DNA from: Antedon mediterranea
Taxonomy: Eukaryota; Echinodermata; Crinoidea; Comatulida; Antedonidae
Reading direction: 5' to 3'
DNA: 64,000 bases
NCBI RefSeq assembly: GCF_964355755.1
Contig: NC_092672.1
Span: forward strand, 31,680,501 to 31,744,500
In this document: positions 25,401 through 40,400 of the stretch, one piece after another
Layout: each line of letters starts with the position of its first letter
Position numbering within the stretch: the first letter of the stretch is position 1
Translations under genes and position numbers: made by a program
Notes under the pieces: model-generated
The model's database searches: none
The model's input: only the letters and a program-made list of their open reading frames with translations
Told to the model about the DNA's origin: nothing

Positions 25401-28400
25401 AAGACCCTTGACAATTGCCTATAGAGAGATCCAATATACATTGGTTAAAAAAAAGTATGGGATTGTTAGAGTTCTTACATGTTTCACAGTTTTCTCCCAT
25501 GTAGCCTGGGGGGCACTGTCGACGACATTCACCCGTCTTCTTGTTGCAGAGTGTTGGGTCACTGCATCGGCACCGGCTTCGACATTCAACACCCCACCAC
25601 CCATCTTCACATTCTGAAATAAAAACATACAACTCATAATTCATAATTATTTTTGAAGTAGTATTTTTTTTTTATTTTGTAATTTTTTTACATTCTGTAT
25701 TTTTGTTTTCTTTTTTGCAATTATAAAGTATTTTGATATGAATAAAATATTCCAAAATATTGTTGGAATTCTATTAATTTATTTTGAAGTGATGTTTTTA
25801 GACAAAATAAGTTTTTAATACCCTTTCACACACAACAAACAAAATGTTGGTGCTTACTTATGTGTGTACCTATAGTTTGCAAGCCAATGTGAAAGGGATG
25901 TAAGTCAAATATGCAATTTTAACATAAAACTTTATGTGACAAAAAAATGTTATGTTCCCATATATGGACATGATGATGTCATATCATTACCATGTTTGAC
26001 CATATCACTACCATATTTGGGCACATCACACTTTTTTTGTCAAACTACTTTGATAGTGTAGACAGAGCTTAATTAATTTCATTAAGTCACTTGACATGTT
26101 TGTGTTATAAAAAAACTGTTTTACCTCGCTGGCACCTTTCTCCCACAAAACCCACTTTACATTTGCATAAACCGGTCTCATGATCGCAGCTCTTTGAGTT
26201 GATTGGATGACAGTCACACTTTCTACTACAACCAAGCCCGTACATGAACTTTGGACACTCTGTAAATGGATACAAACAAAATGTTACAAATTGCTTTCAA
26301 CAATGAATATTAAACTGCATTACGCACGGGTGCATCTTGGGACAGGCTGTTTGCTGGTAACTTCAGTTGCATGGCGTCTACATACGCATGCTGAAGTCTA
26401 CAGATAATACTAATTATATTCATCTATATGGTTGAAAGAATACCAAAATAGAATTGCGTACAAATATGAAAATAACTTACACTTCACAGTAACATGAAAA
26501 AATACATCTTTTTATGCAAAAAAAGTCACATATTTATTAATTTTTTTAATTTTCAAAGACACACAAAAAAGCATCACAAAAAACTTAAATAATAACTATG
26601 ATTATAAGCAAGAAGTAACAGCGTATATAAAAAAATATATAAACCAAAAATCACACAACATATCAAAAAACTGTTTAGAAAACAAATACATATCTATTTT
26701 TTTTTGTTAAATGAAAGTTGTTATTTTCAAGTATGGTGTGGTGCTATAAGAATCACAGTATTTATAGACATCATTTAATGTTACTGATTTGCATAATTTA
26801 ATGTTTTATAATACTATTTGTCTGGTTGCGCTTAATTAATGTTCTACTTGAGGCTGAATATGGCCCAATAAGCAATGAAATGTCAAATAATTCCACTTCT
26901 TGATAACAAACTATTGAGATTTCAGTGTTGTATTCAAATTAAATTAATGAGAAATAACATATTTTGGAAATAATCTGAGTTAACTATGTATCTGAGTTCA
27001 CTATGTGTTTCCAGAATAGTGATAGCATAACAATAAAAACATTGTGACATTCTCAACTTTACTGACGAACTACAATTCGATTCTGTTTTGTTTTTGTCAG
27101 CTTACCATGGGGCGTAAACATACTTTAAAATTGTAGTAATCTAATAGACTACTATATCATTGGTATCTGGACTAAATTTCCAAAATGCTATTTTTATATT
27201 TTAGACAATATACCATAAATTTGGTGTCATTTATTATTCAGAACCAGATAAATTTATTTAAACATATTTAAAAGAAGTTTAGTTAAAAAAACACACCCCC
27301 AAAAAATAATAAATTAAAAATAATTAAGAGGAAAATGATTAATTGTTAATAATTTCGAAAATAATTTATAACACATCCAGAAGTGACAGACAAACAATAA
27401 TTAATTAGCTTAAAATTTGGGCAAACAATGCACTGTTTGATAAAGCATATAGCTAATCCTAGTCGAACAATAACTTGCGAGTTCACCATTGATTTTATCA
27501 CAGCATCACGAAGGGCTCAGTTCATTAATCATTAAATATTTCTATGACTTGGCTATTTATAATTAAAATTTGCTATTTTGCTTACGTTCCACCAGAGTAC
27601 AGAGTAGGTGTGATAAAATCCATTTTTTCCCTAATTTTTTTCCATAATATAATGCGGTATTAATATTATCATTCTATTTAAAGATGTATTGTGCCCCTGA
27701 ACATTTTTTTATTTAATTTTTTTTTTAAATATGCCATTTTAATGTAACATAATAGTTTCACTTTGACCAAAAATTGGATCGAAAAAAAAATTTACCTGAA
27801 AAAAATGTAATTTAAAGCAAAAAATAGACAAATTGGTTGCCAGCCAATGGGTTTTAGGTTGTATTTACTGTTTTGTCATTTTTTGTACTTTATAATAATA
27901 AGAAAATCATATATTGCGTAGGTTTCCATAAAAAATGAGATTCTCATGGCGCATTGACAATGCAATGGATAAAATCGTGTAGCAAAAAAGTAAGTTTCAA
28001 GCAGATGATAAATATTTTCTCCAAATATATACAGAACACAATCGTTTCTTCACAAAGATAAACACACAGCAAGTCTTTTAATCCATGTATGAAATAAATA
28101 TTTTCTTAATGAATAATAAATAATTACTCTTATATAAATAATAAGTAATGTCTTTCTTGCATAGACAAGTAATAATATTAATACATATTAAATAAATGTG
28201 ACCATTGTGCACGATTTGCTGCAGTTTCTCTCAGTTTATCAAAATCATTTGTAATAAGGCCACAGTTAGATAGGTCGTTAATTAAAGTTTTGAAAAGACA
28301 AATTTGTTGTTTCATCCTGAAAATAATTTAAAGCTGCTAAATGCAAAATTCAAAGTGCAGAATTAAGAAACTAAAATTAAAGAACTAACATTTTTAGTAG

Positions 28401-31400
28401 CAACGTCGTGAGGCGGTTTCCCGAATGATCGTAAAATCAAAACGGTACTGGGTATGACCAACTAGCGTTATTGTCACCAACTAGTCATTCATTCATAGAA
28501 GTACTGATGTAGTAGCCTATCTGTACGGTGACCATAGGATGTGACCCGAGACATGACTAACTACGACTTTTAGTTGATAGAAGATTGAAAACATTTTGTT
28601 AAGAAGAGTTGTACTGTATGTGGATGTTTATTGAAATTATGTCAATAATGTTTACACACTAGGCATATAAATAGTAATGTTTGTTAGTAAAAATAATTTT
28701 GAGTTAATAAGAATAAGATATAAGGAAGAAAAGCAAAGAGACTATGGAGCGGCTATTCCTGAATATACAATACTAAGTATCGTAGTTTTAAATTATAAAT
28801 TTTAGGCGATCTTGTCAAAGGTCAAGCGCCTATAGCCTATAGGGACTAAACACATTTCTATGTTCAGTGATTAACAATTTATTTAAACATTTGGCAGAAA
28901 AAAGTACAGAATTTGATGTTGGTGATATTAAGTTCATGTAAAATCAATCATTGTTAAAAGATGAATGAATGAATCATTCTGGTGATGTCTCAAAAGAGAA
29001 AGAAAGTTAAGCGAAAAAGCAAATGATTTTTAAAAATGTCAATATGATTAAAGAAATTAGAAAATAGGTATAAAAACAGTGTTAATGTATAGAAGAAAAT
29101 AATGTTACAGAAAACAATGTTGAAAAGTATAAAATGTTAGTTCAGGTATAATGATTTAAAAACAAACAAATAGAGATTGAAAATAATGTTCTTTTGTATG
29201 ACACTATATACAATATTAATTATATTTATTGATTTCATTATTATGTGCAATGTATTTTAATATTATAAGTGGGATGAAACCAAATAGGAACAAAAAATAT
29301 TAATGTTAAAATTACATTTCATTCTGGATGACAACTCTCAGATAAATTTTACACATTGACAAAATTTGAAATATTGTATTTTTAACTAACTAACTTTTGG
29401 TATAATATAACTAAAATTATTATTAAATTATTACTTTATTTTCATAAATGTTTACATACGTTGTATGCTTAAAATTCATTAAAATATGAAGGAAAAAAAC
29501 CCTAAATTATTTAAATTTATTACATTAATAATGTGTATATTTACGAATTTATAATTTGTGATAAATTTAATTAATTAATTTAGATTGTATTAAATTTATA
29601 ATTTGTGATACAGTAACCAGAATATGTAAATATAGCGTTACTTAAAAAATGCCAATATCAATAGTTAATGTATTTATTTCCATTTGCTCTCATTTAATTA
29701 GTTGACGGAACATGACAAGATCATTCATGTTATTTAAAATCTTGCTTTTCTGATTGTATCAAGCGTCTCTCTGTCACTACTATTTAAATTCAATATTGTT
29801 ACTTTAGTCAATTCTCCATCTATTGAATATAGTAGTAACAACATATCGTAATGGTCTTTATTCCGGTTGCCTGCTCATACCAATAGCAAGAAGGTGATAA
29901 TTACTGGAAGGAAATTTACTGTACTGTGAAATTTAAAATTGATTTTCATAACAAAGTGAGGAGACTGCTATAGCAGCAGTGACTAGTGACGGTCACGGAT
30001 GAGAGAACGTGGGGCGGCCATCCACGCATTCCAACGCAGAAGAACAAGTGGGTTTGTGATGGAAGCAGCCGCAATACTACCTAGGCATAGAGTTAATCCA
30101 AATATTGATTGGTTTTATGAATGACTCGGTATGGTGTACTAAAGTATAGCTTTTGTCTGCAGTCTATAGGCGATGATACAACACTGCCTATATAGCATAG
30201 TTATTGATTGACGTTTACCTTGGGGTTTATTAAAGCTCCCTGACGGTTCATTTGGCCATTTGTCATCGTCGTTCACTGGGTGATTCTCACTACTGTTCTC
30301 CGAGACAGCTTTCATTAGAGGTATATCTATTTCTATTGTGGATGTTTTATCTAATAAAACTACTGTATGCCACCTATCATGAACTATTGAACCGGATTTA
30401 ATTAATTTTTGACATTACATGTTTCTATCTGCGGATACTTGTAACCGATGAGGATGTTAACTTTTCAATGAACTTCTATCTACGACATTAGTATTGACAT
30501 AAATAATAATCTGTTTCCACGAACTTTGAAAGTGTATCTTAACAACATATTTGACTTCAAAATCGGTAAGAAACTAAACCATTATATATTTAGCAATTTT
30601 GAAATAACTTAATCAAAATGTCTAGAATTTTGAAGCCGGTTCCCGAGCGCAAGGGGATCAACCCGTATCTAGAATGCGACTCGTGTAATACGCAGTACGA
30701 AATAGGTAAAAAGATGATCAAGACGTTACCATGTCGACACACAGTATGTCGTCATTGTGTAGCTGCAGTGACAAACGATGGTAAACGTCCGTTTGTTTGT
30801 CCGCGATGTCGCCATACGAGTGAAAGCCATTTACGACGGCCAAATTCGCAAGAATTATTACACCAAGCGTCGCTAGCTCGAGAAAAATCATTAAGTAACA
30901 GGTCGTTACAAAGACAATTATCTCAATCCTCAATTTCCCGGTTAGATAGTGTCCCACATAATGTTGATGTGAATCATATGATAGATCGTTATGAGGGTGA
31001 ACGTAAAGATATTCTTGGTGAAGCACCAACATGCGAAAGTTGCGACAGAAGAGCGCATTCCACGGCTTGGTGTTCCAGCTGCGCTATATTTCTCTGTCGT
31101 TATTGTATATATGCTCACAAACATTTAAAATCGTTATCTGGACATAAATTATATGCACTACGCGACAGCGCTAGTAATCACGGGAGGTCTGTTTACTGCG
31201 AGAAACATAATACGCAAAGCATGACTTTATTTTGTAAAGCGGTTGACTGTCAAATACCGTTATGTAACGTATGCGTGACTGAATCGCATTCTACTTCAAA
31301 TCATGATATTGTAGAACTGAGTCATGTAGCAAAGGAACACAGAAAGGAATTAGAGAAACTTGTAGATACGATGGTTGGCAAAGAGGAAAGTTTATTGAAA

Positions 31401-34400
31401 TTTGTGCAGAATGCCCAGAAAATGCTCCACGAGTTTAATACGAATACAATGCGTGTTGAACGCGACATGAAAGAGTTTTTTGATAACTGTCACCGAGTGT
31501 TGTATGAACGGGAAAAGCATTTAAGTGAACAACTGTCAACTACGACCCACGACATGACATTACAGATTCGAACACAGAAAGAAAACGTTGAAAAAATCGT
31601 CAATAGAATTGATTCTACATATCAGATAACGCAGCATGCCTTACAAGGAACAGATGATGTTGAGGTTGCACAAGTACGTAATCAAATGAAGATAACACTA
31701 CGCAACATGCGTACAACATTAGATGAGCTGTCGTCGATGAATGTCAACATTCAACCGCTAGCAAATAGTTACGTAAAGTTTAAGTGGGATCATAACACAT
31801 CTTGGGAAAGTTATAAAGAAATAGTTCGTAAGCTTGGTGAACTGGATGCTAGTAACACGGCTCCATGTCTCACAAAGGTCACGCTGAACCCTGCATTTGC
31901 CGGTCAAGAGTGTCATCTTCTCGTTCAAACCGTTGATTACAATATTCGGCCAAAACTAGCCGGTGGCGACAAAATAAGCGTCACTATCCTATCATCAGAA
32001 GGAAAATCACTTGTTACGACAATTATGGATAAGAAAAACGGCCTCTATGAAGTTTTATACGTACCTCCTGCCCCTGGAAATTACGAGCTGATGGTAAATG
32101 TTCTTGATCAAACTGTTGCAAGGAAAGATGTGCCTTTGACCATTCACGTTGGCGCCTTACGACACACAAAGTTCCCTGCTCTAGTTGGGGAACCGAGCAA
32201 AGTGCTGTTTGAAACTTTTAATAGTAAAGATAGTCTTCAGCATATTATTAGTAAAGCGCAAGTTACGACCGAACTTCACGACCCGCGTGGCAATCTTGTT
32301 CCAATCAACATGCATTATGATGATAACGGAAAGTTTGAAATAATGTTCACGCCATTGGTTATCGGGGATCATCATCTAACGCTTCTGATAATTGGAAATC
32401 CTATCAGGAACAATCCTTTAATAATAGCAGTTCATCAGAAAATAGGCACGCAAGGAGCACGCCCTGGGCAGTTCAACTGCTTAACATCACTTGCATTGAG
32501 TCCGAAACACCACCGAGATGTTTTTGTTGCTGACACAATGTGGAACCAGCGTATACAACGTATTACGACAAAAGGAGTGTACAATGAATCTTATATGGTT
32601 CCTTATAAAGACTTCTCTTTGATCAATTTTGATGATGCTGGAAATCTTTACATATTGTTTTTGAATCAGAAGAGACTTTTTACATACGGTCTTGGATCTG
32701 AGAGCACTTTACAACTTCGATACCATTCATCGTTGCCACAGCTTCAATTCCCGCATGGTATGGCTGTAAACTCTCTTGGACAGGTACTGATTAGTGACAT
32801 TGGTGCCCACTGTATATTTGTCTTTCTTCAAACTGGTTCCATGGTGAAGCAAATTGGGAAAGAGGGAAAAAACCGTGGTGAATTTAAGTTCCCAACGGAT
32901 ATCTGCCTTAACCTCCAAGATCAAGTTTTTGTCTGTGATATGGACAACCGTCGCGTACAACATCTAGACAGTCAAGGAAGAAGTATGGCAATATTTGGAT
33001 CTGAGACAAATCTCAAACAACCGACAGCAGTTGCATTGTCAACTGAAGGATACCTCCTGGTCTTAGATCGATCAGATCTTAGCGTAGTTGTCTTCTTTCT
33101 GCACTCTGGAGGTGTTGTCAACAGGATCGACACCAACAGTGTTGCATCTGCGGACAGACTCCTTGCGCTGCATGATGGTTACTTTCTAAAAACAGATAAC
33201 ACTAATCATTGTTTGCAGAAGTTTAAGTATGTGGAGGACATGGGTTGGCAGTCTGAAGATGAGACAGTCGGTCATCTGCGTGCTGGAACTCCTTACAGTA
33301 TGCAGAACGGATATCCAAGCAGTCAATATGGCACATACAATGGAAGTCTGGAGGAACAGCACAGGAACCATACTTCTCATTACTCGCAACCAACGAACGA
33401 GAGGGCGATGAACGAGAGGGCGATGAACGGGCCATTGGCATCATCCCATTACTCATACAGACATGACAAATCAAGTAATTCCAGGTATGGTGATCCACGT
33501 CATTGACAACACCATACATGGCATTAATGAATCGTAAACTGAAATGTTGTATGTGGCTAGTTTTAAGACATAAACTTGTCCAAGGCTGGTCCACGATATG
33601 TTGTATAGTCTTGTTGCTATAATGTTCTATGATATAAACTTTCCCAAAACAATCCAGGGCTGCATGGCACACAATGTCCAAGGTTTTTAAAATTTCCTTT
33701 TTAAGAATTGGAAATGATAAAAGTTTGATATATTTTGGGGTTCTTTTCAGGTTGTCTAATAGATTCTAAGAGAGAGTTTGGATTTGATCATAGAATGCTG
33801 AGATATGCATAATGTAAGAATTCCTTGTACTTAATTAAAAAAATGTATTACTGCTTTATGGGATGAATTTGAAATAGCGCTTAAATTATAATTTATTAAA
33901 TACTAATTTATTCTCATCATTATATAATAAAGTAAATCTTAATTATAAAATGAAAATCAATATCAAAATTATACTGTAAAATCAAGATTGATATTACTAT
34001 CGCACTTAATTAACTGATAGTTACTAATCTTCTCATTGCAAGACCTTAATTAAGAGTCTACTGTCCGGAAACAGTATCAATAATTTCAAATGTCCCTGTC
34101 TCTTGAGAGAGTCGACGGCAAAATGTTCTTCGCTAGATAGTATTGACCAATAGTTAGCGTGGTTTGTGTTCTCTTGCTTGTTAGTTTTTCGGTCTACTAG
34201 AAACATTCTCAATAATTGATCATTGGAGCAACAGAAGATGAATATTAAGTTAGACGTTTTCTATAAATGCAATCAAGTAATTGATTTGCCTGCGACACAA
34301 ACAGAATGTTTTACAAAATTCTTCGCACTTTGTTTACACTGATGCTAAACAAATTATGATCAACTATTATTGCATACACAGTAGAACCTTGCGTCTCCTA

Positions 34401-37400
34401 AATAGGAATTTAAGGCCCATTTACACTATAGGGTGTTAACGATCGATGATAAATAGATAAATATGCATTTTTCATAACTAAACAAAGAAAATTAAACAAG
34501 TTTTCATACTAGAACTATCTATCTATGCTGCCTTTGATGAAAATGATATTTTAACACGTTCAATCAAATGACGTCATGATCAGTTAGAGCAATAATATCG
34601 TGGCAATCCAACGATTTTATTGAACTTTTATCAAAGACAGCATAAATGATTATCCTATAGTTCTAGAACAAAAACTTTTCTAATTTCTTTTTTTTTTATG
34701 CAAGAAAAATGTATGTTTATCTATTTATCATTGATCGTTATCACCATAGTGTAAATTTATAAAAACATCATTATTGAGCACCTTTAAGTCACTACTCAAA
34801 ACTCACATTTTCTGATATTTTTGCAAACGATTGATTGATTGAAAGGAGAGATTTTTTTATATTATACATCTGTAGTAAAAACCTCTATTTAAAGGACACC
34901 ATTTGGCACCAAATAAAGTGTTTCCATAATAGGAGTATCTCATATAAGGTGATTTAATGTATTATACAGTATACGTATATTAAAACAAAAAATATGCTTA
35001 TATCATTGTATTATTATATAGCAGCCTACATACCTAAATTATTACTGTTAAATTCCATATTGGTTTATACCATTACGTTATTATACAACGGCATATATTC
35101 CTAAATTTATTCATTGTGCATTTGAAATTCTCATTAAGTTTTAATACCGCTATTATTCATTATAATACTCTCTGCTAGGAATTATGAATTGTAATTAAAA
35201 GTAAATTTCAACGACTAAGGTGTTAAGATTCGGCGACGATACTAAAATCATTTAAAATTTAACGGCAATTTTTGTAATAGCAGAACATTAAATATTCCTT
35301 AATATATGTATGGTATATAACTTAATCTTTAAATCTTTAATTGTTTTATCCTACTAAATTATATTTATTAATACACTGTAAATTCAATGAAGTATTATTG
35401 TTGACGCTAAGGTTTGAACTTTGAACTTCGGGAATGGATGACAAAAATGTTAAAGACCAACCTACCGCTTCAATACATTTTTTAAAAACTTCTATTTTAA
35501 ATGAAGTTATCGAAAATAGATACATATGATAAATTTATTTAAAATTAAAGAGCTTTTTTTTTTTATTGAATTCAGGGCTGTAAACCTAACACTACAGAAG
35601 GAATGCAGTCAATATCAGTCAATAACTAGCTAGTACAAGTAACCTCCATGTCTATGCAATATAACATATTAATTTCCTGATTTCTAAATTATTTATTATA
35701 TTACGAACTGGTTTCATTAGGAAATCCCAAAAGACGGCAAATTAGATTTAAGAATAGACTGTCCTTTTCTCAATAATTCTCAAGATATTGCTTTTTTATT
35801 CAGTTAATAAAATCATTACTGGGTTAGAAAAACAAAAATTCAGTCATCAAATATGTATTGAACTAAAGAAAAACAAAGATTAAAAGTAAATGTATGTCAT
35901 ATTATCAACTTACCGAAATTACAAGACATCCCGAAAAATCCAGGAGGGCAGTTACAGATACCGGTGTCTCGGTTACAAGTCAGGCCTGTTGAGCACTCGC
36001 AGTGACGTAGACATTCGTCACCCCATCTACCAGGAGGACAACCTGCAAATATATATATATATATGTAGCTCAGCTAATATTAGTTTTAAAAACATTAAAA
36101 AATTGTAAAGATGATTGTAAAGTATGTGAAAATATAAACTTATATTGGGGAAAGTGTGAACAATAAACCAAATATATTTATGGGTAAATGTTTTCATTTT
36201 AGCTTAAGAAAGAGGGAATGGTAAATGTGGTTATATAGGCCATGGAAGAAATATATATATATTTCCTCAATGTATAGGCAAAAGCATTCATGGTATTAAG
36301 TAACAATTTGTGTTACATTTCAATTTTATCATCAAAAATTAATGAATAAATTGTAGATAAATAATACAAATATTGATACCATATAAGGAGATCTGGGACA
36401 ATTAAATGTAGGTTGTCACATGACACAATAACATACTGTATGCTGAAAAAATGGAAATGTATATTTTTTTTTTTATTATCCTGAATGTATTTTATTATTG
36501 ATTGTTGTAAATAATCAATCACATATTATAATTTATAACCGAAGATAGGATAAAGTATTTTTAAGAAGCATTATCTGTGTCAAGAATGTTTTAACTTTTA
36601 ATTTATATTTGCAGAATTTTTATTTGTTATTTAATTTTAAATATATTTTAGTTTGAAATGTAAAATACTTATCACAGAGTTTGTCTGTTATACAGGAAAA
36701 CATTGTGCTACAGGACTGAACATTAATTAAATCATATAAATATACAAAAAAATATTGCTTGAAAATGTGTTTCTATAAACATGTATCAGGAAGTCATGTG
36801 ATGCTGTATCTACACAGGCTTAAAAACAATTCCATGATACAAAATTCACATGTGATGTTGTATCATGGTATTTGGCTATGATACTGTAAAACATGCTGAT
36901 ACAGTACCATAAATAAATATATTACTGTAATAAATTTGGGAAGATTTTGAGTCATAATTTACACATAATATTTGTCACCAGTTTAAGTGTGATAAATTAC
37001 CCAAATTTGACTTGATTTTGACAGCATTTTTAATTCACAATTTATGAGGTAATTACAAAAATTACGGACTCAAGGTTGGTTATAATTATAGTTTATTTTC
37101 AGGTCACATAACTTTCTGAGATGTTTGGTACTGAGCCAAAACTATTTGCAATTACAAGTATTATTTACCTATACTTAATATGTACATAATATTTTTATGT
37201 ATTGTGACGATTTGAATGGAAATATCGAATTGTTAAAATGGTTATTTATTGTTATTTAAAATGTTGTTTGTTTGTGTATAAATTATTTAAATACTGGTAA
37301 AAATATCAATTTGTTTACATTATATATTGTTTTAGTAATTATGAAATATGTTATTATTTATGTCATACATTATACAAATTTTTAAATTTGTTATTATGTT

Positions 37401-40400
37401 TGATGTGTATTATATTACATTATATGTAATCATGCCAAGTACAAACAAGCAAAATATATTATTTATCACAATTGTTTTTTTATTAATAGCAAATATGATA
37501 TATTTAGTTTATTTTACAAATTTTTGATGTTTGTGTTACCAATCTGCTTTTGTTTAAATAAATATATTATAAAAAAAAAAACAGACCATTTTGGAGCATA
37601 TGCCTAAAAGTTGATTGTTTCCAATATTATATCCATAATTTTTTTCATAAATGTCTAGTTTAAACCAGTGTCCCACTGTAATTAAATATATGGTGGAACC
37701 CCTCCTTTTGGACATCCCTATTCAAGGGGTACCTTATTTAAGGGACACCCCTATTAAGTAAACACCAGTGAAACGAATTAAGGGAAATATATTTCAATGT
37801 TCAACCATTAATTAAGGGGACACTTTTTTGGGTCCCGTTGGTTTTATTCACATTCCACTTTGACCTTTACTTGCAAGGTCATCCTCTTAAAACACAATCA
37901 TCAGAAAATAAATAATAAATAGCAAGAACATAAAATCAATCAATAAAAAAAAACACCAGTAAACTTAATGATTGAAATTGTATTGCTTCAAGATATATCA
38001 TTAAAAATTCAGTTGCATTGAAATTGAATTCTTGATATTGTAGAGAAATATCTGTATCGAGCGATGTCATGTAAAATTATTTATAAGTGATTTGAAAAAC
38101 GACGAGAGACGTGTCTGGGGGTTGACAACGCAACATTACTGTCAAACTAATGTATATATTATGACTACATGTTCTTTTTGCCTGGGCATAATGAATCATT
38201 ATTATTATTATTAATATTATATAAGAATTTATAATTTTCAACAAATACTACTTGTATTTGTAAACAGAAATAAATTCCTTTTTTATTCTTTTTTTACTTG
38301 GCATATGAAATATTTTATTATTGATTTTATACAGTATACAATTTTTTCATTTTTATTTATTATTTAAGAATTGATAATTTAAAAAAATGTTGTTTGAATT
38401 TTTTTTCCTATAAATATGAATTAATTAGGATTTATTTAATTCTTTATCTAATTCATTATCTTATACTCTGCATAATGAATAAATATTATTTAATTGATTA
38501 ATTGAAAATATTATTTATATAAATATGAATGAATAAGATTTAATTAATTTCATTAGTCATTTTAAATTGGCATTATTGCATTTGTTTTTTATTTAAAACT
38601 TGTAAATATAAAGGAATAAGATTTACATAACTTTCGTAATAATATCATTTATAAGTTTAGGTTTTCTTTTGTTTGACAATTGTATTATTTTGAAATATAT
38701 TACATACATTACAATATAGATGACATATTAATTATTATTTAATTAAATATTGTAATATGACTATAATTTTAACATTGAAAAATGTAATGTAATCAACAGA
38801 ATTATATTATAAAACATTATAAAATGTAATATAATACTTTGGATGTAATATAATAATATGACAATGTGTATTGATTATATTGAAGCTTGTATGAAAAATG
38901 CCAAAAGCTAATGCATTGTGCGTGGAATTCACGTCATCACCGATTCTTTTGGGATTACACAAACTGTCGTATAGGAAATATAACTACCTAATTATTTATT
39001 CTAAAATAAATTTCTGAAGATTTTTAAGAAATTAGTAATTTTAACATTGTTATTTAGTATTTCAGTTTTAATAAAGTTGGTGTGAGTTTTATAAAGAATA
39101 CACATGTCCATGCAATACCTAATTTGCATGCAAACAATCTAAAGTTGTTTATTTGTAAGCAATATTTATAATATGTTTTAAAGCTCAATAAAAGAATGTG
39201 TGACATTTACGTTTGTGAATACCAACTATGCATCTTATTTTTAGGCTTTCTTTAAGAATGTTATGTCCATTGAAAATTATACCGATGAAAACCTACGCCA
39301 TATTGAACACAAAATACTAGGTTTATAACAATAATTATTAAACAATAGTGCATTGGCCTAAATCAATAGGCCTATGAATAAATTTGCATGGAAATTATAC
39401 TTAATTGTGGAGGTGGGCGTACATCAAATTATATGCTTATTACATCCCGGATAATTTTCTAACCATTGCGATTATTCCAGCCAGGGGGATTACTTTTATC
39501 CAGGGCGATTATTCCAGCCAGGGGATGCTTCCACCCAGGGTCTTATTTTATCCAAGGAGACTTACCGTATATCTAGGGGTTTTATTTCATTCAGGGGCCT
39601 TACTGTATACTAGAGGCTTATTTCAACTAGGAGTCTATTCATTCCAGGGAGTTTATATCAGGGAGTAAATTTCCTGTTTACATCATCCAGGGAATTATTT
39701 CAATCAGAAACTTTAATACCTAGATTATTACAGTTTTTAAAGTGATTACCATTCATTTAGTACAGTTTTAGTACATTTACAAAAATATGTTTATACTTTT
39801 AAATACAATACAAAAAAAATGATGGTAATACAAAATCAGAACTACAGCAATATTAACCTGGAATAAATGTTTTTCCTGTACTATTGTATATTACTTAATA
39901 GTGAATAAAGAAGTTTTACTAATATAATTATACCAATTTAACGACCATTTTACCAATAATGAAATGGCAGTCAGTGCTCCATTCAAACTGTTGTAACACT
40001 GCGTACAACAATTAATTGTTTTTCACTAAGTAATCAATATTAGATCTTAAGTACAATAGGACCAGTAAGAAACATATTGATTGTTATTTCTTTATTTGAA
40101 GATTCAAATTATAAGCGTCGTAACTGTTGATGCTTAAAGCTTGGGGTCAAACTTGATGAGAAAAAGTAGAATGGATGGATGACCAATCATGTCCATTGGC
40201 CATGGATGACCAATCATGTCCATTGGTCATTTTAAAGTGATCATCATGGTCAAGTGTTAAATAATGTGTTTGCTTGGGCTATTGTCTCTGTGATATACAA
40301 CTACATAGTAGAGTCTAACTTATTGTCTGTTATTGTGTGCCTTTTACCATCAATGGGATAACCAAAGGTGGAAGATTAATTTACCTCCATGGTCATGGAA

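Larger units (their letters stand above)
22681..25478. other. 2.8 kb MEGF6 intron
   Basis: No gene. Contains two M1 MITEs (23109, 24515) and the 30 bp array; the rest is AT-rich sequence without a pattern I recognise. Confidence 0.7.

Noticed and set aside
25294-25617. 107-codon plus-strand ORF
   Set aside because: It overlaps MEGF6 repeat 5 antisense; no similarity of its own.
33223-33681. 152-codon ORF on the minus strand
   Set aside because: It lies antisense over the end of the TRIM-NHL reading frame and has no family resemblance; a shadow frame.
39405-39668. 87-codon ORF with Leu/Phe/Gly periodicity
   Set aside because: It tracks the degenerate CCAGGG minisatellite.
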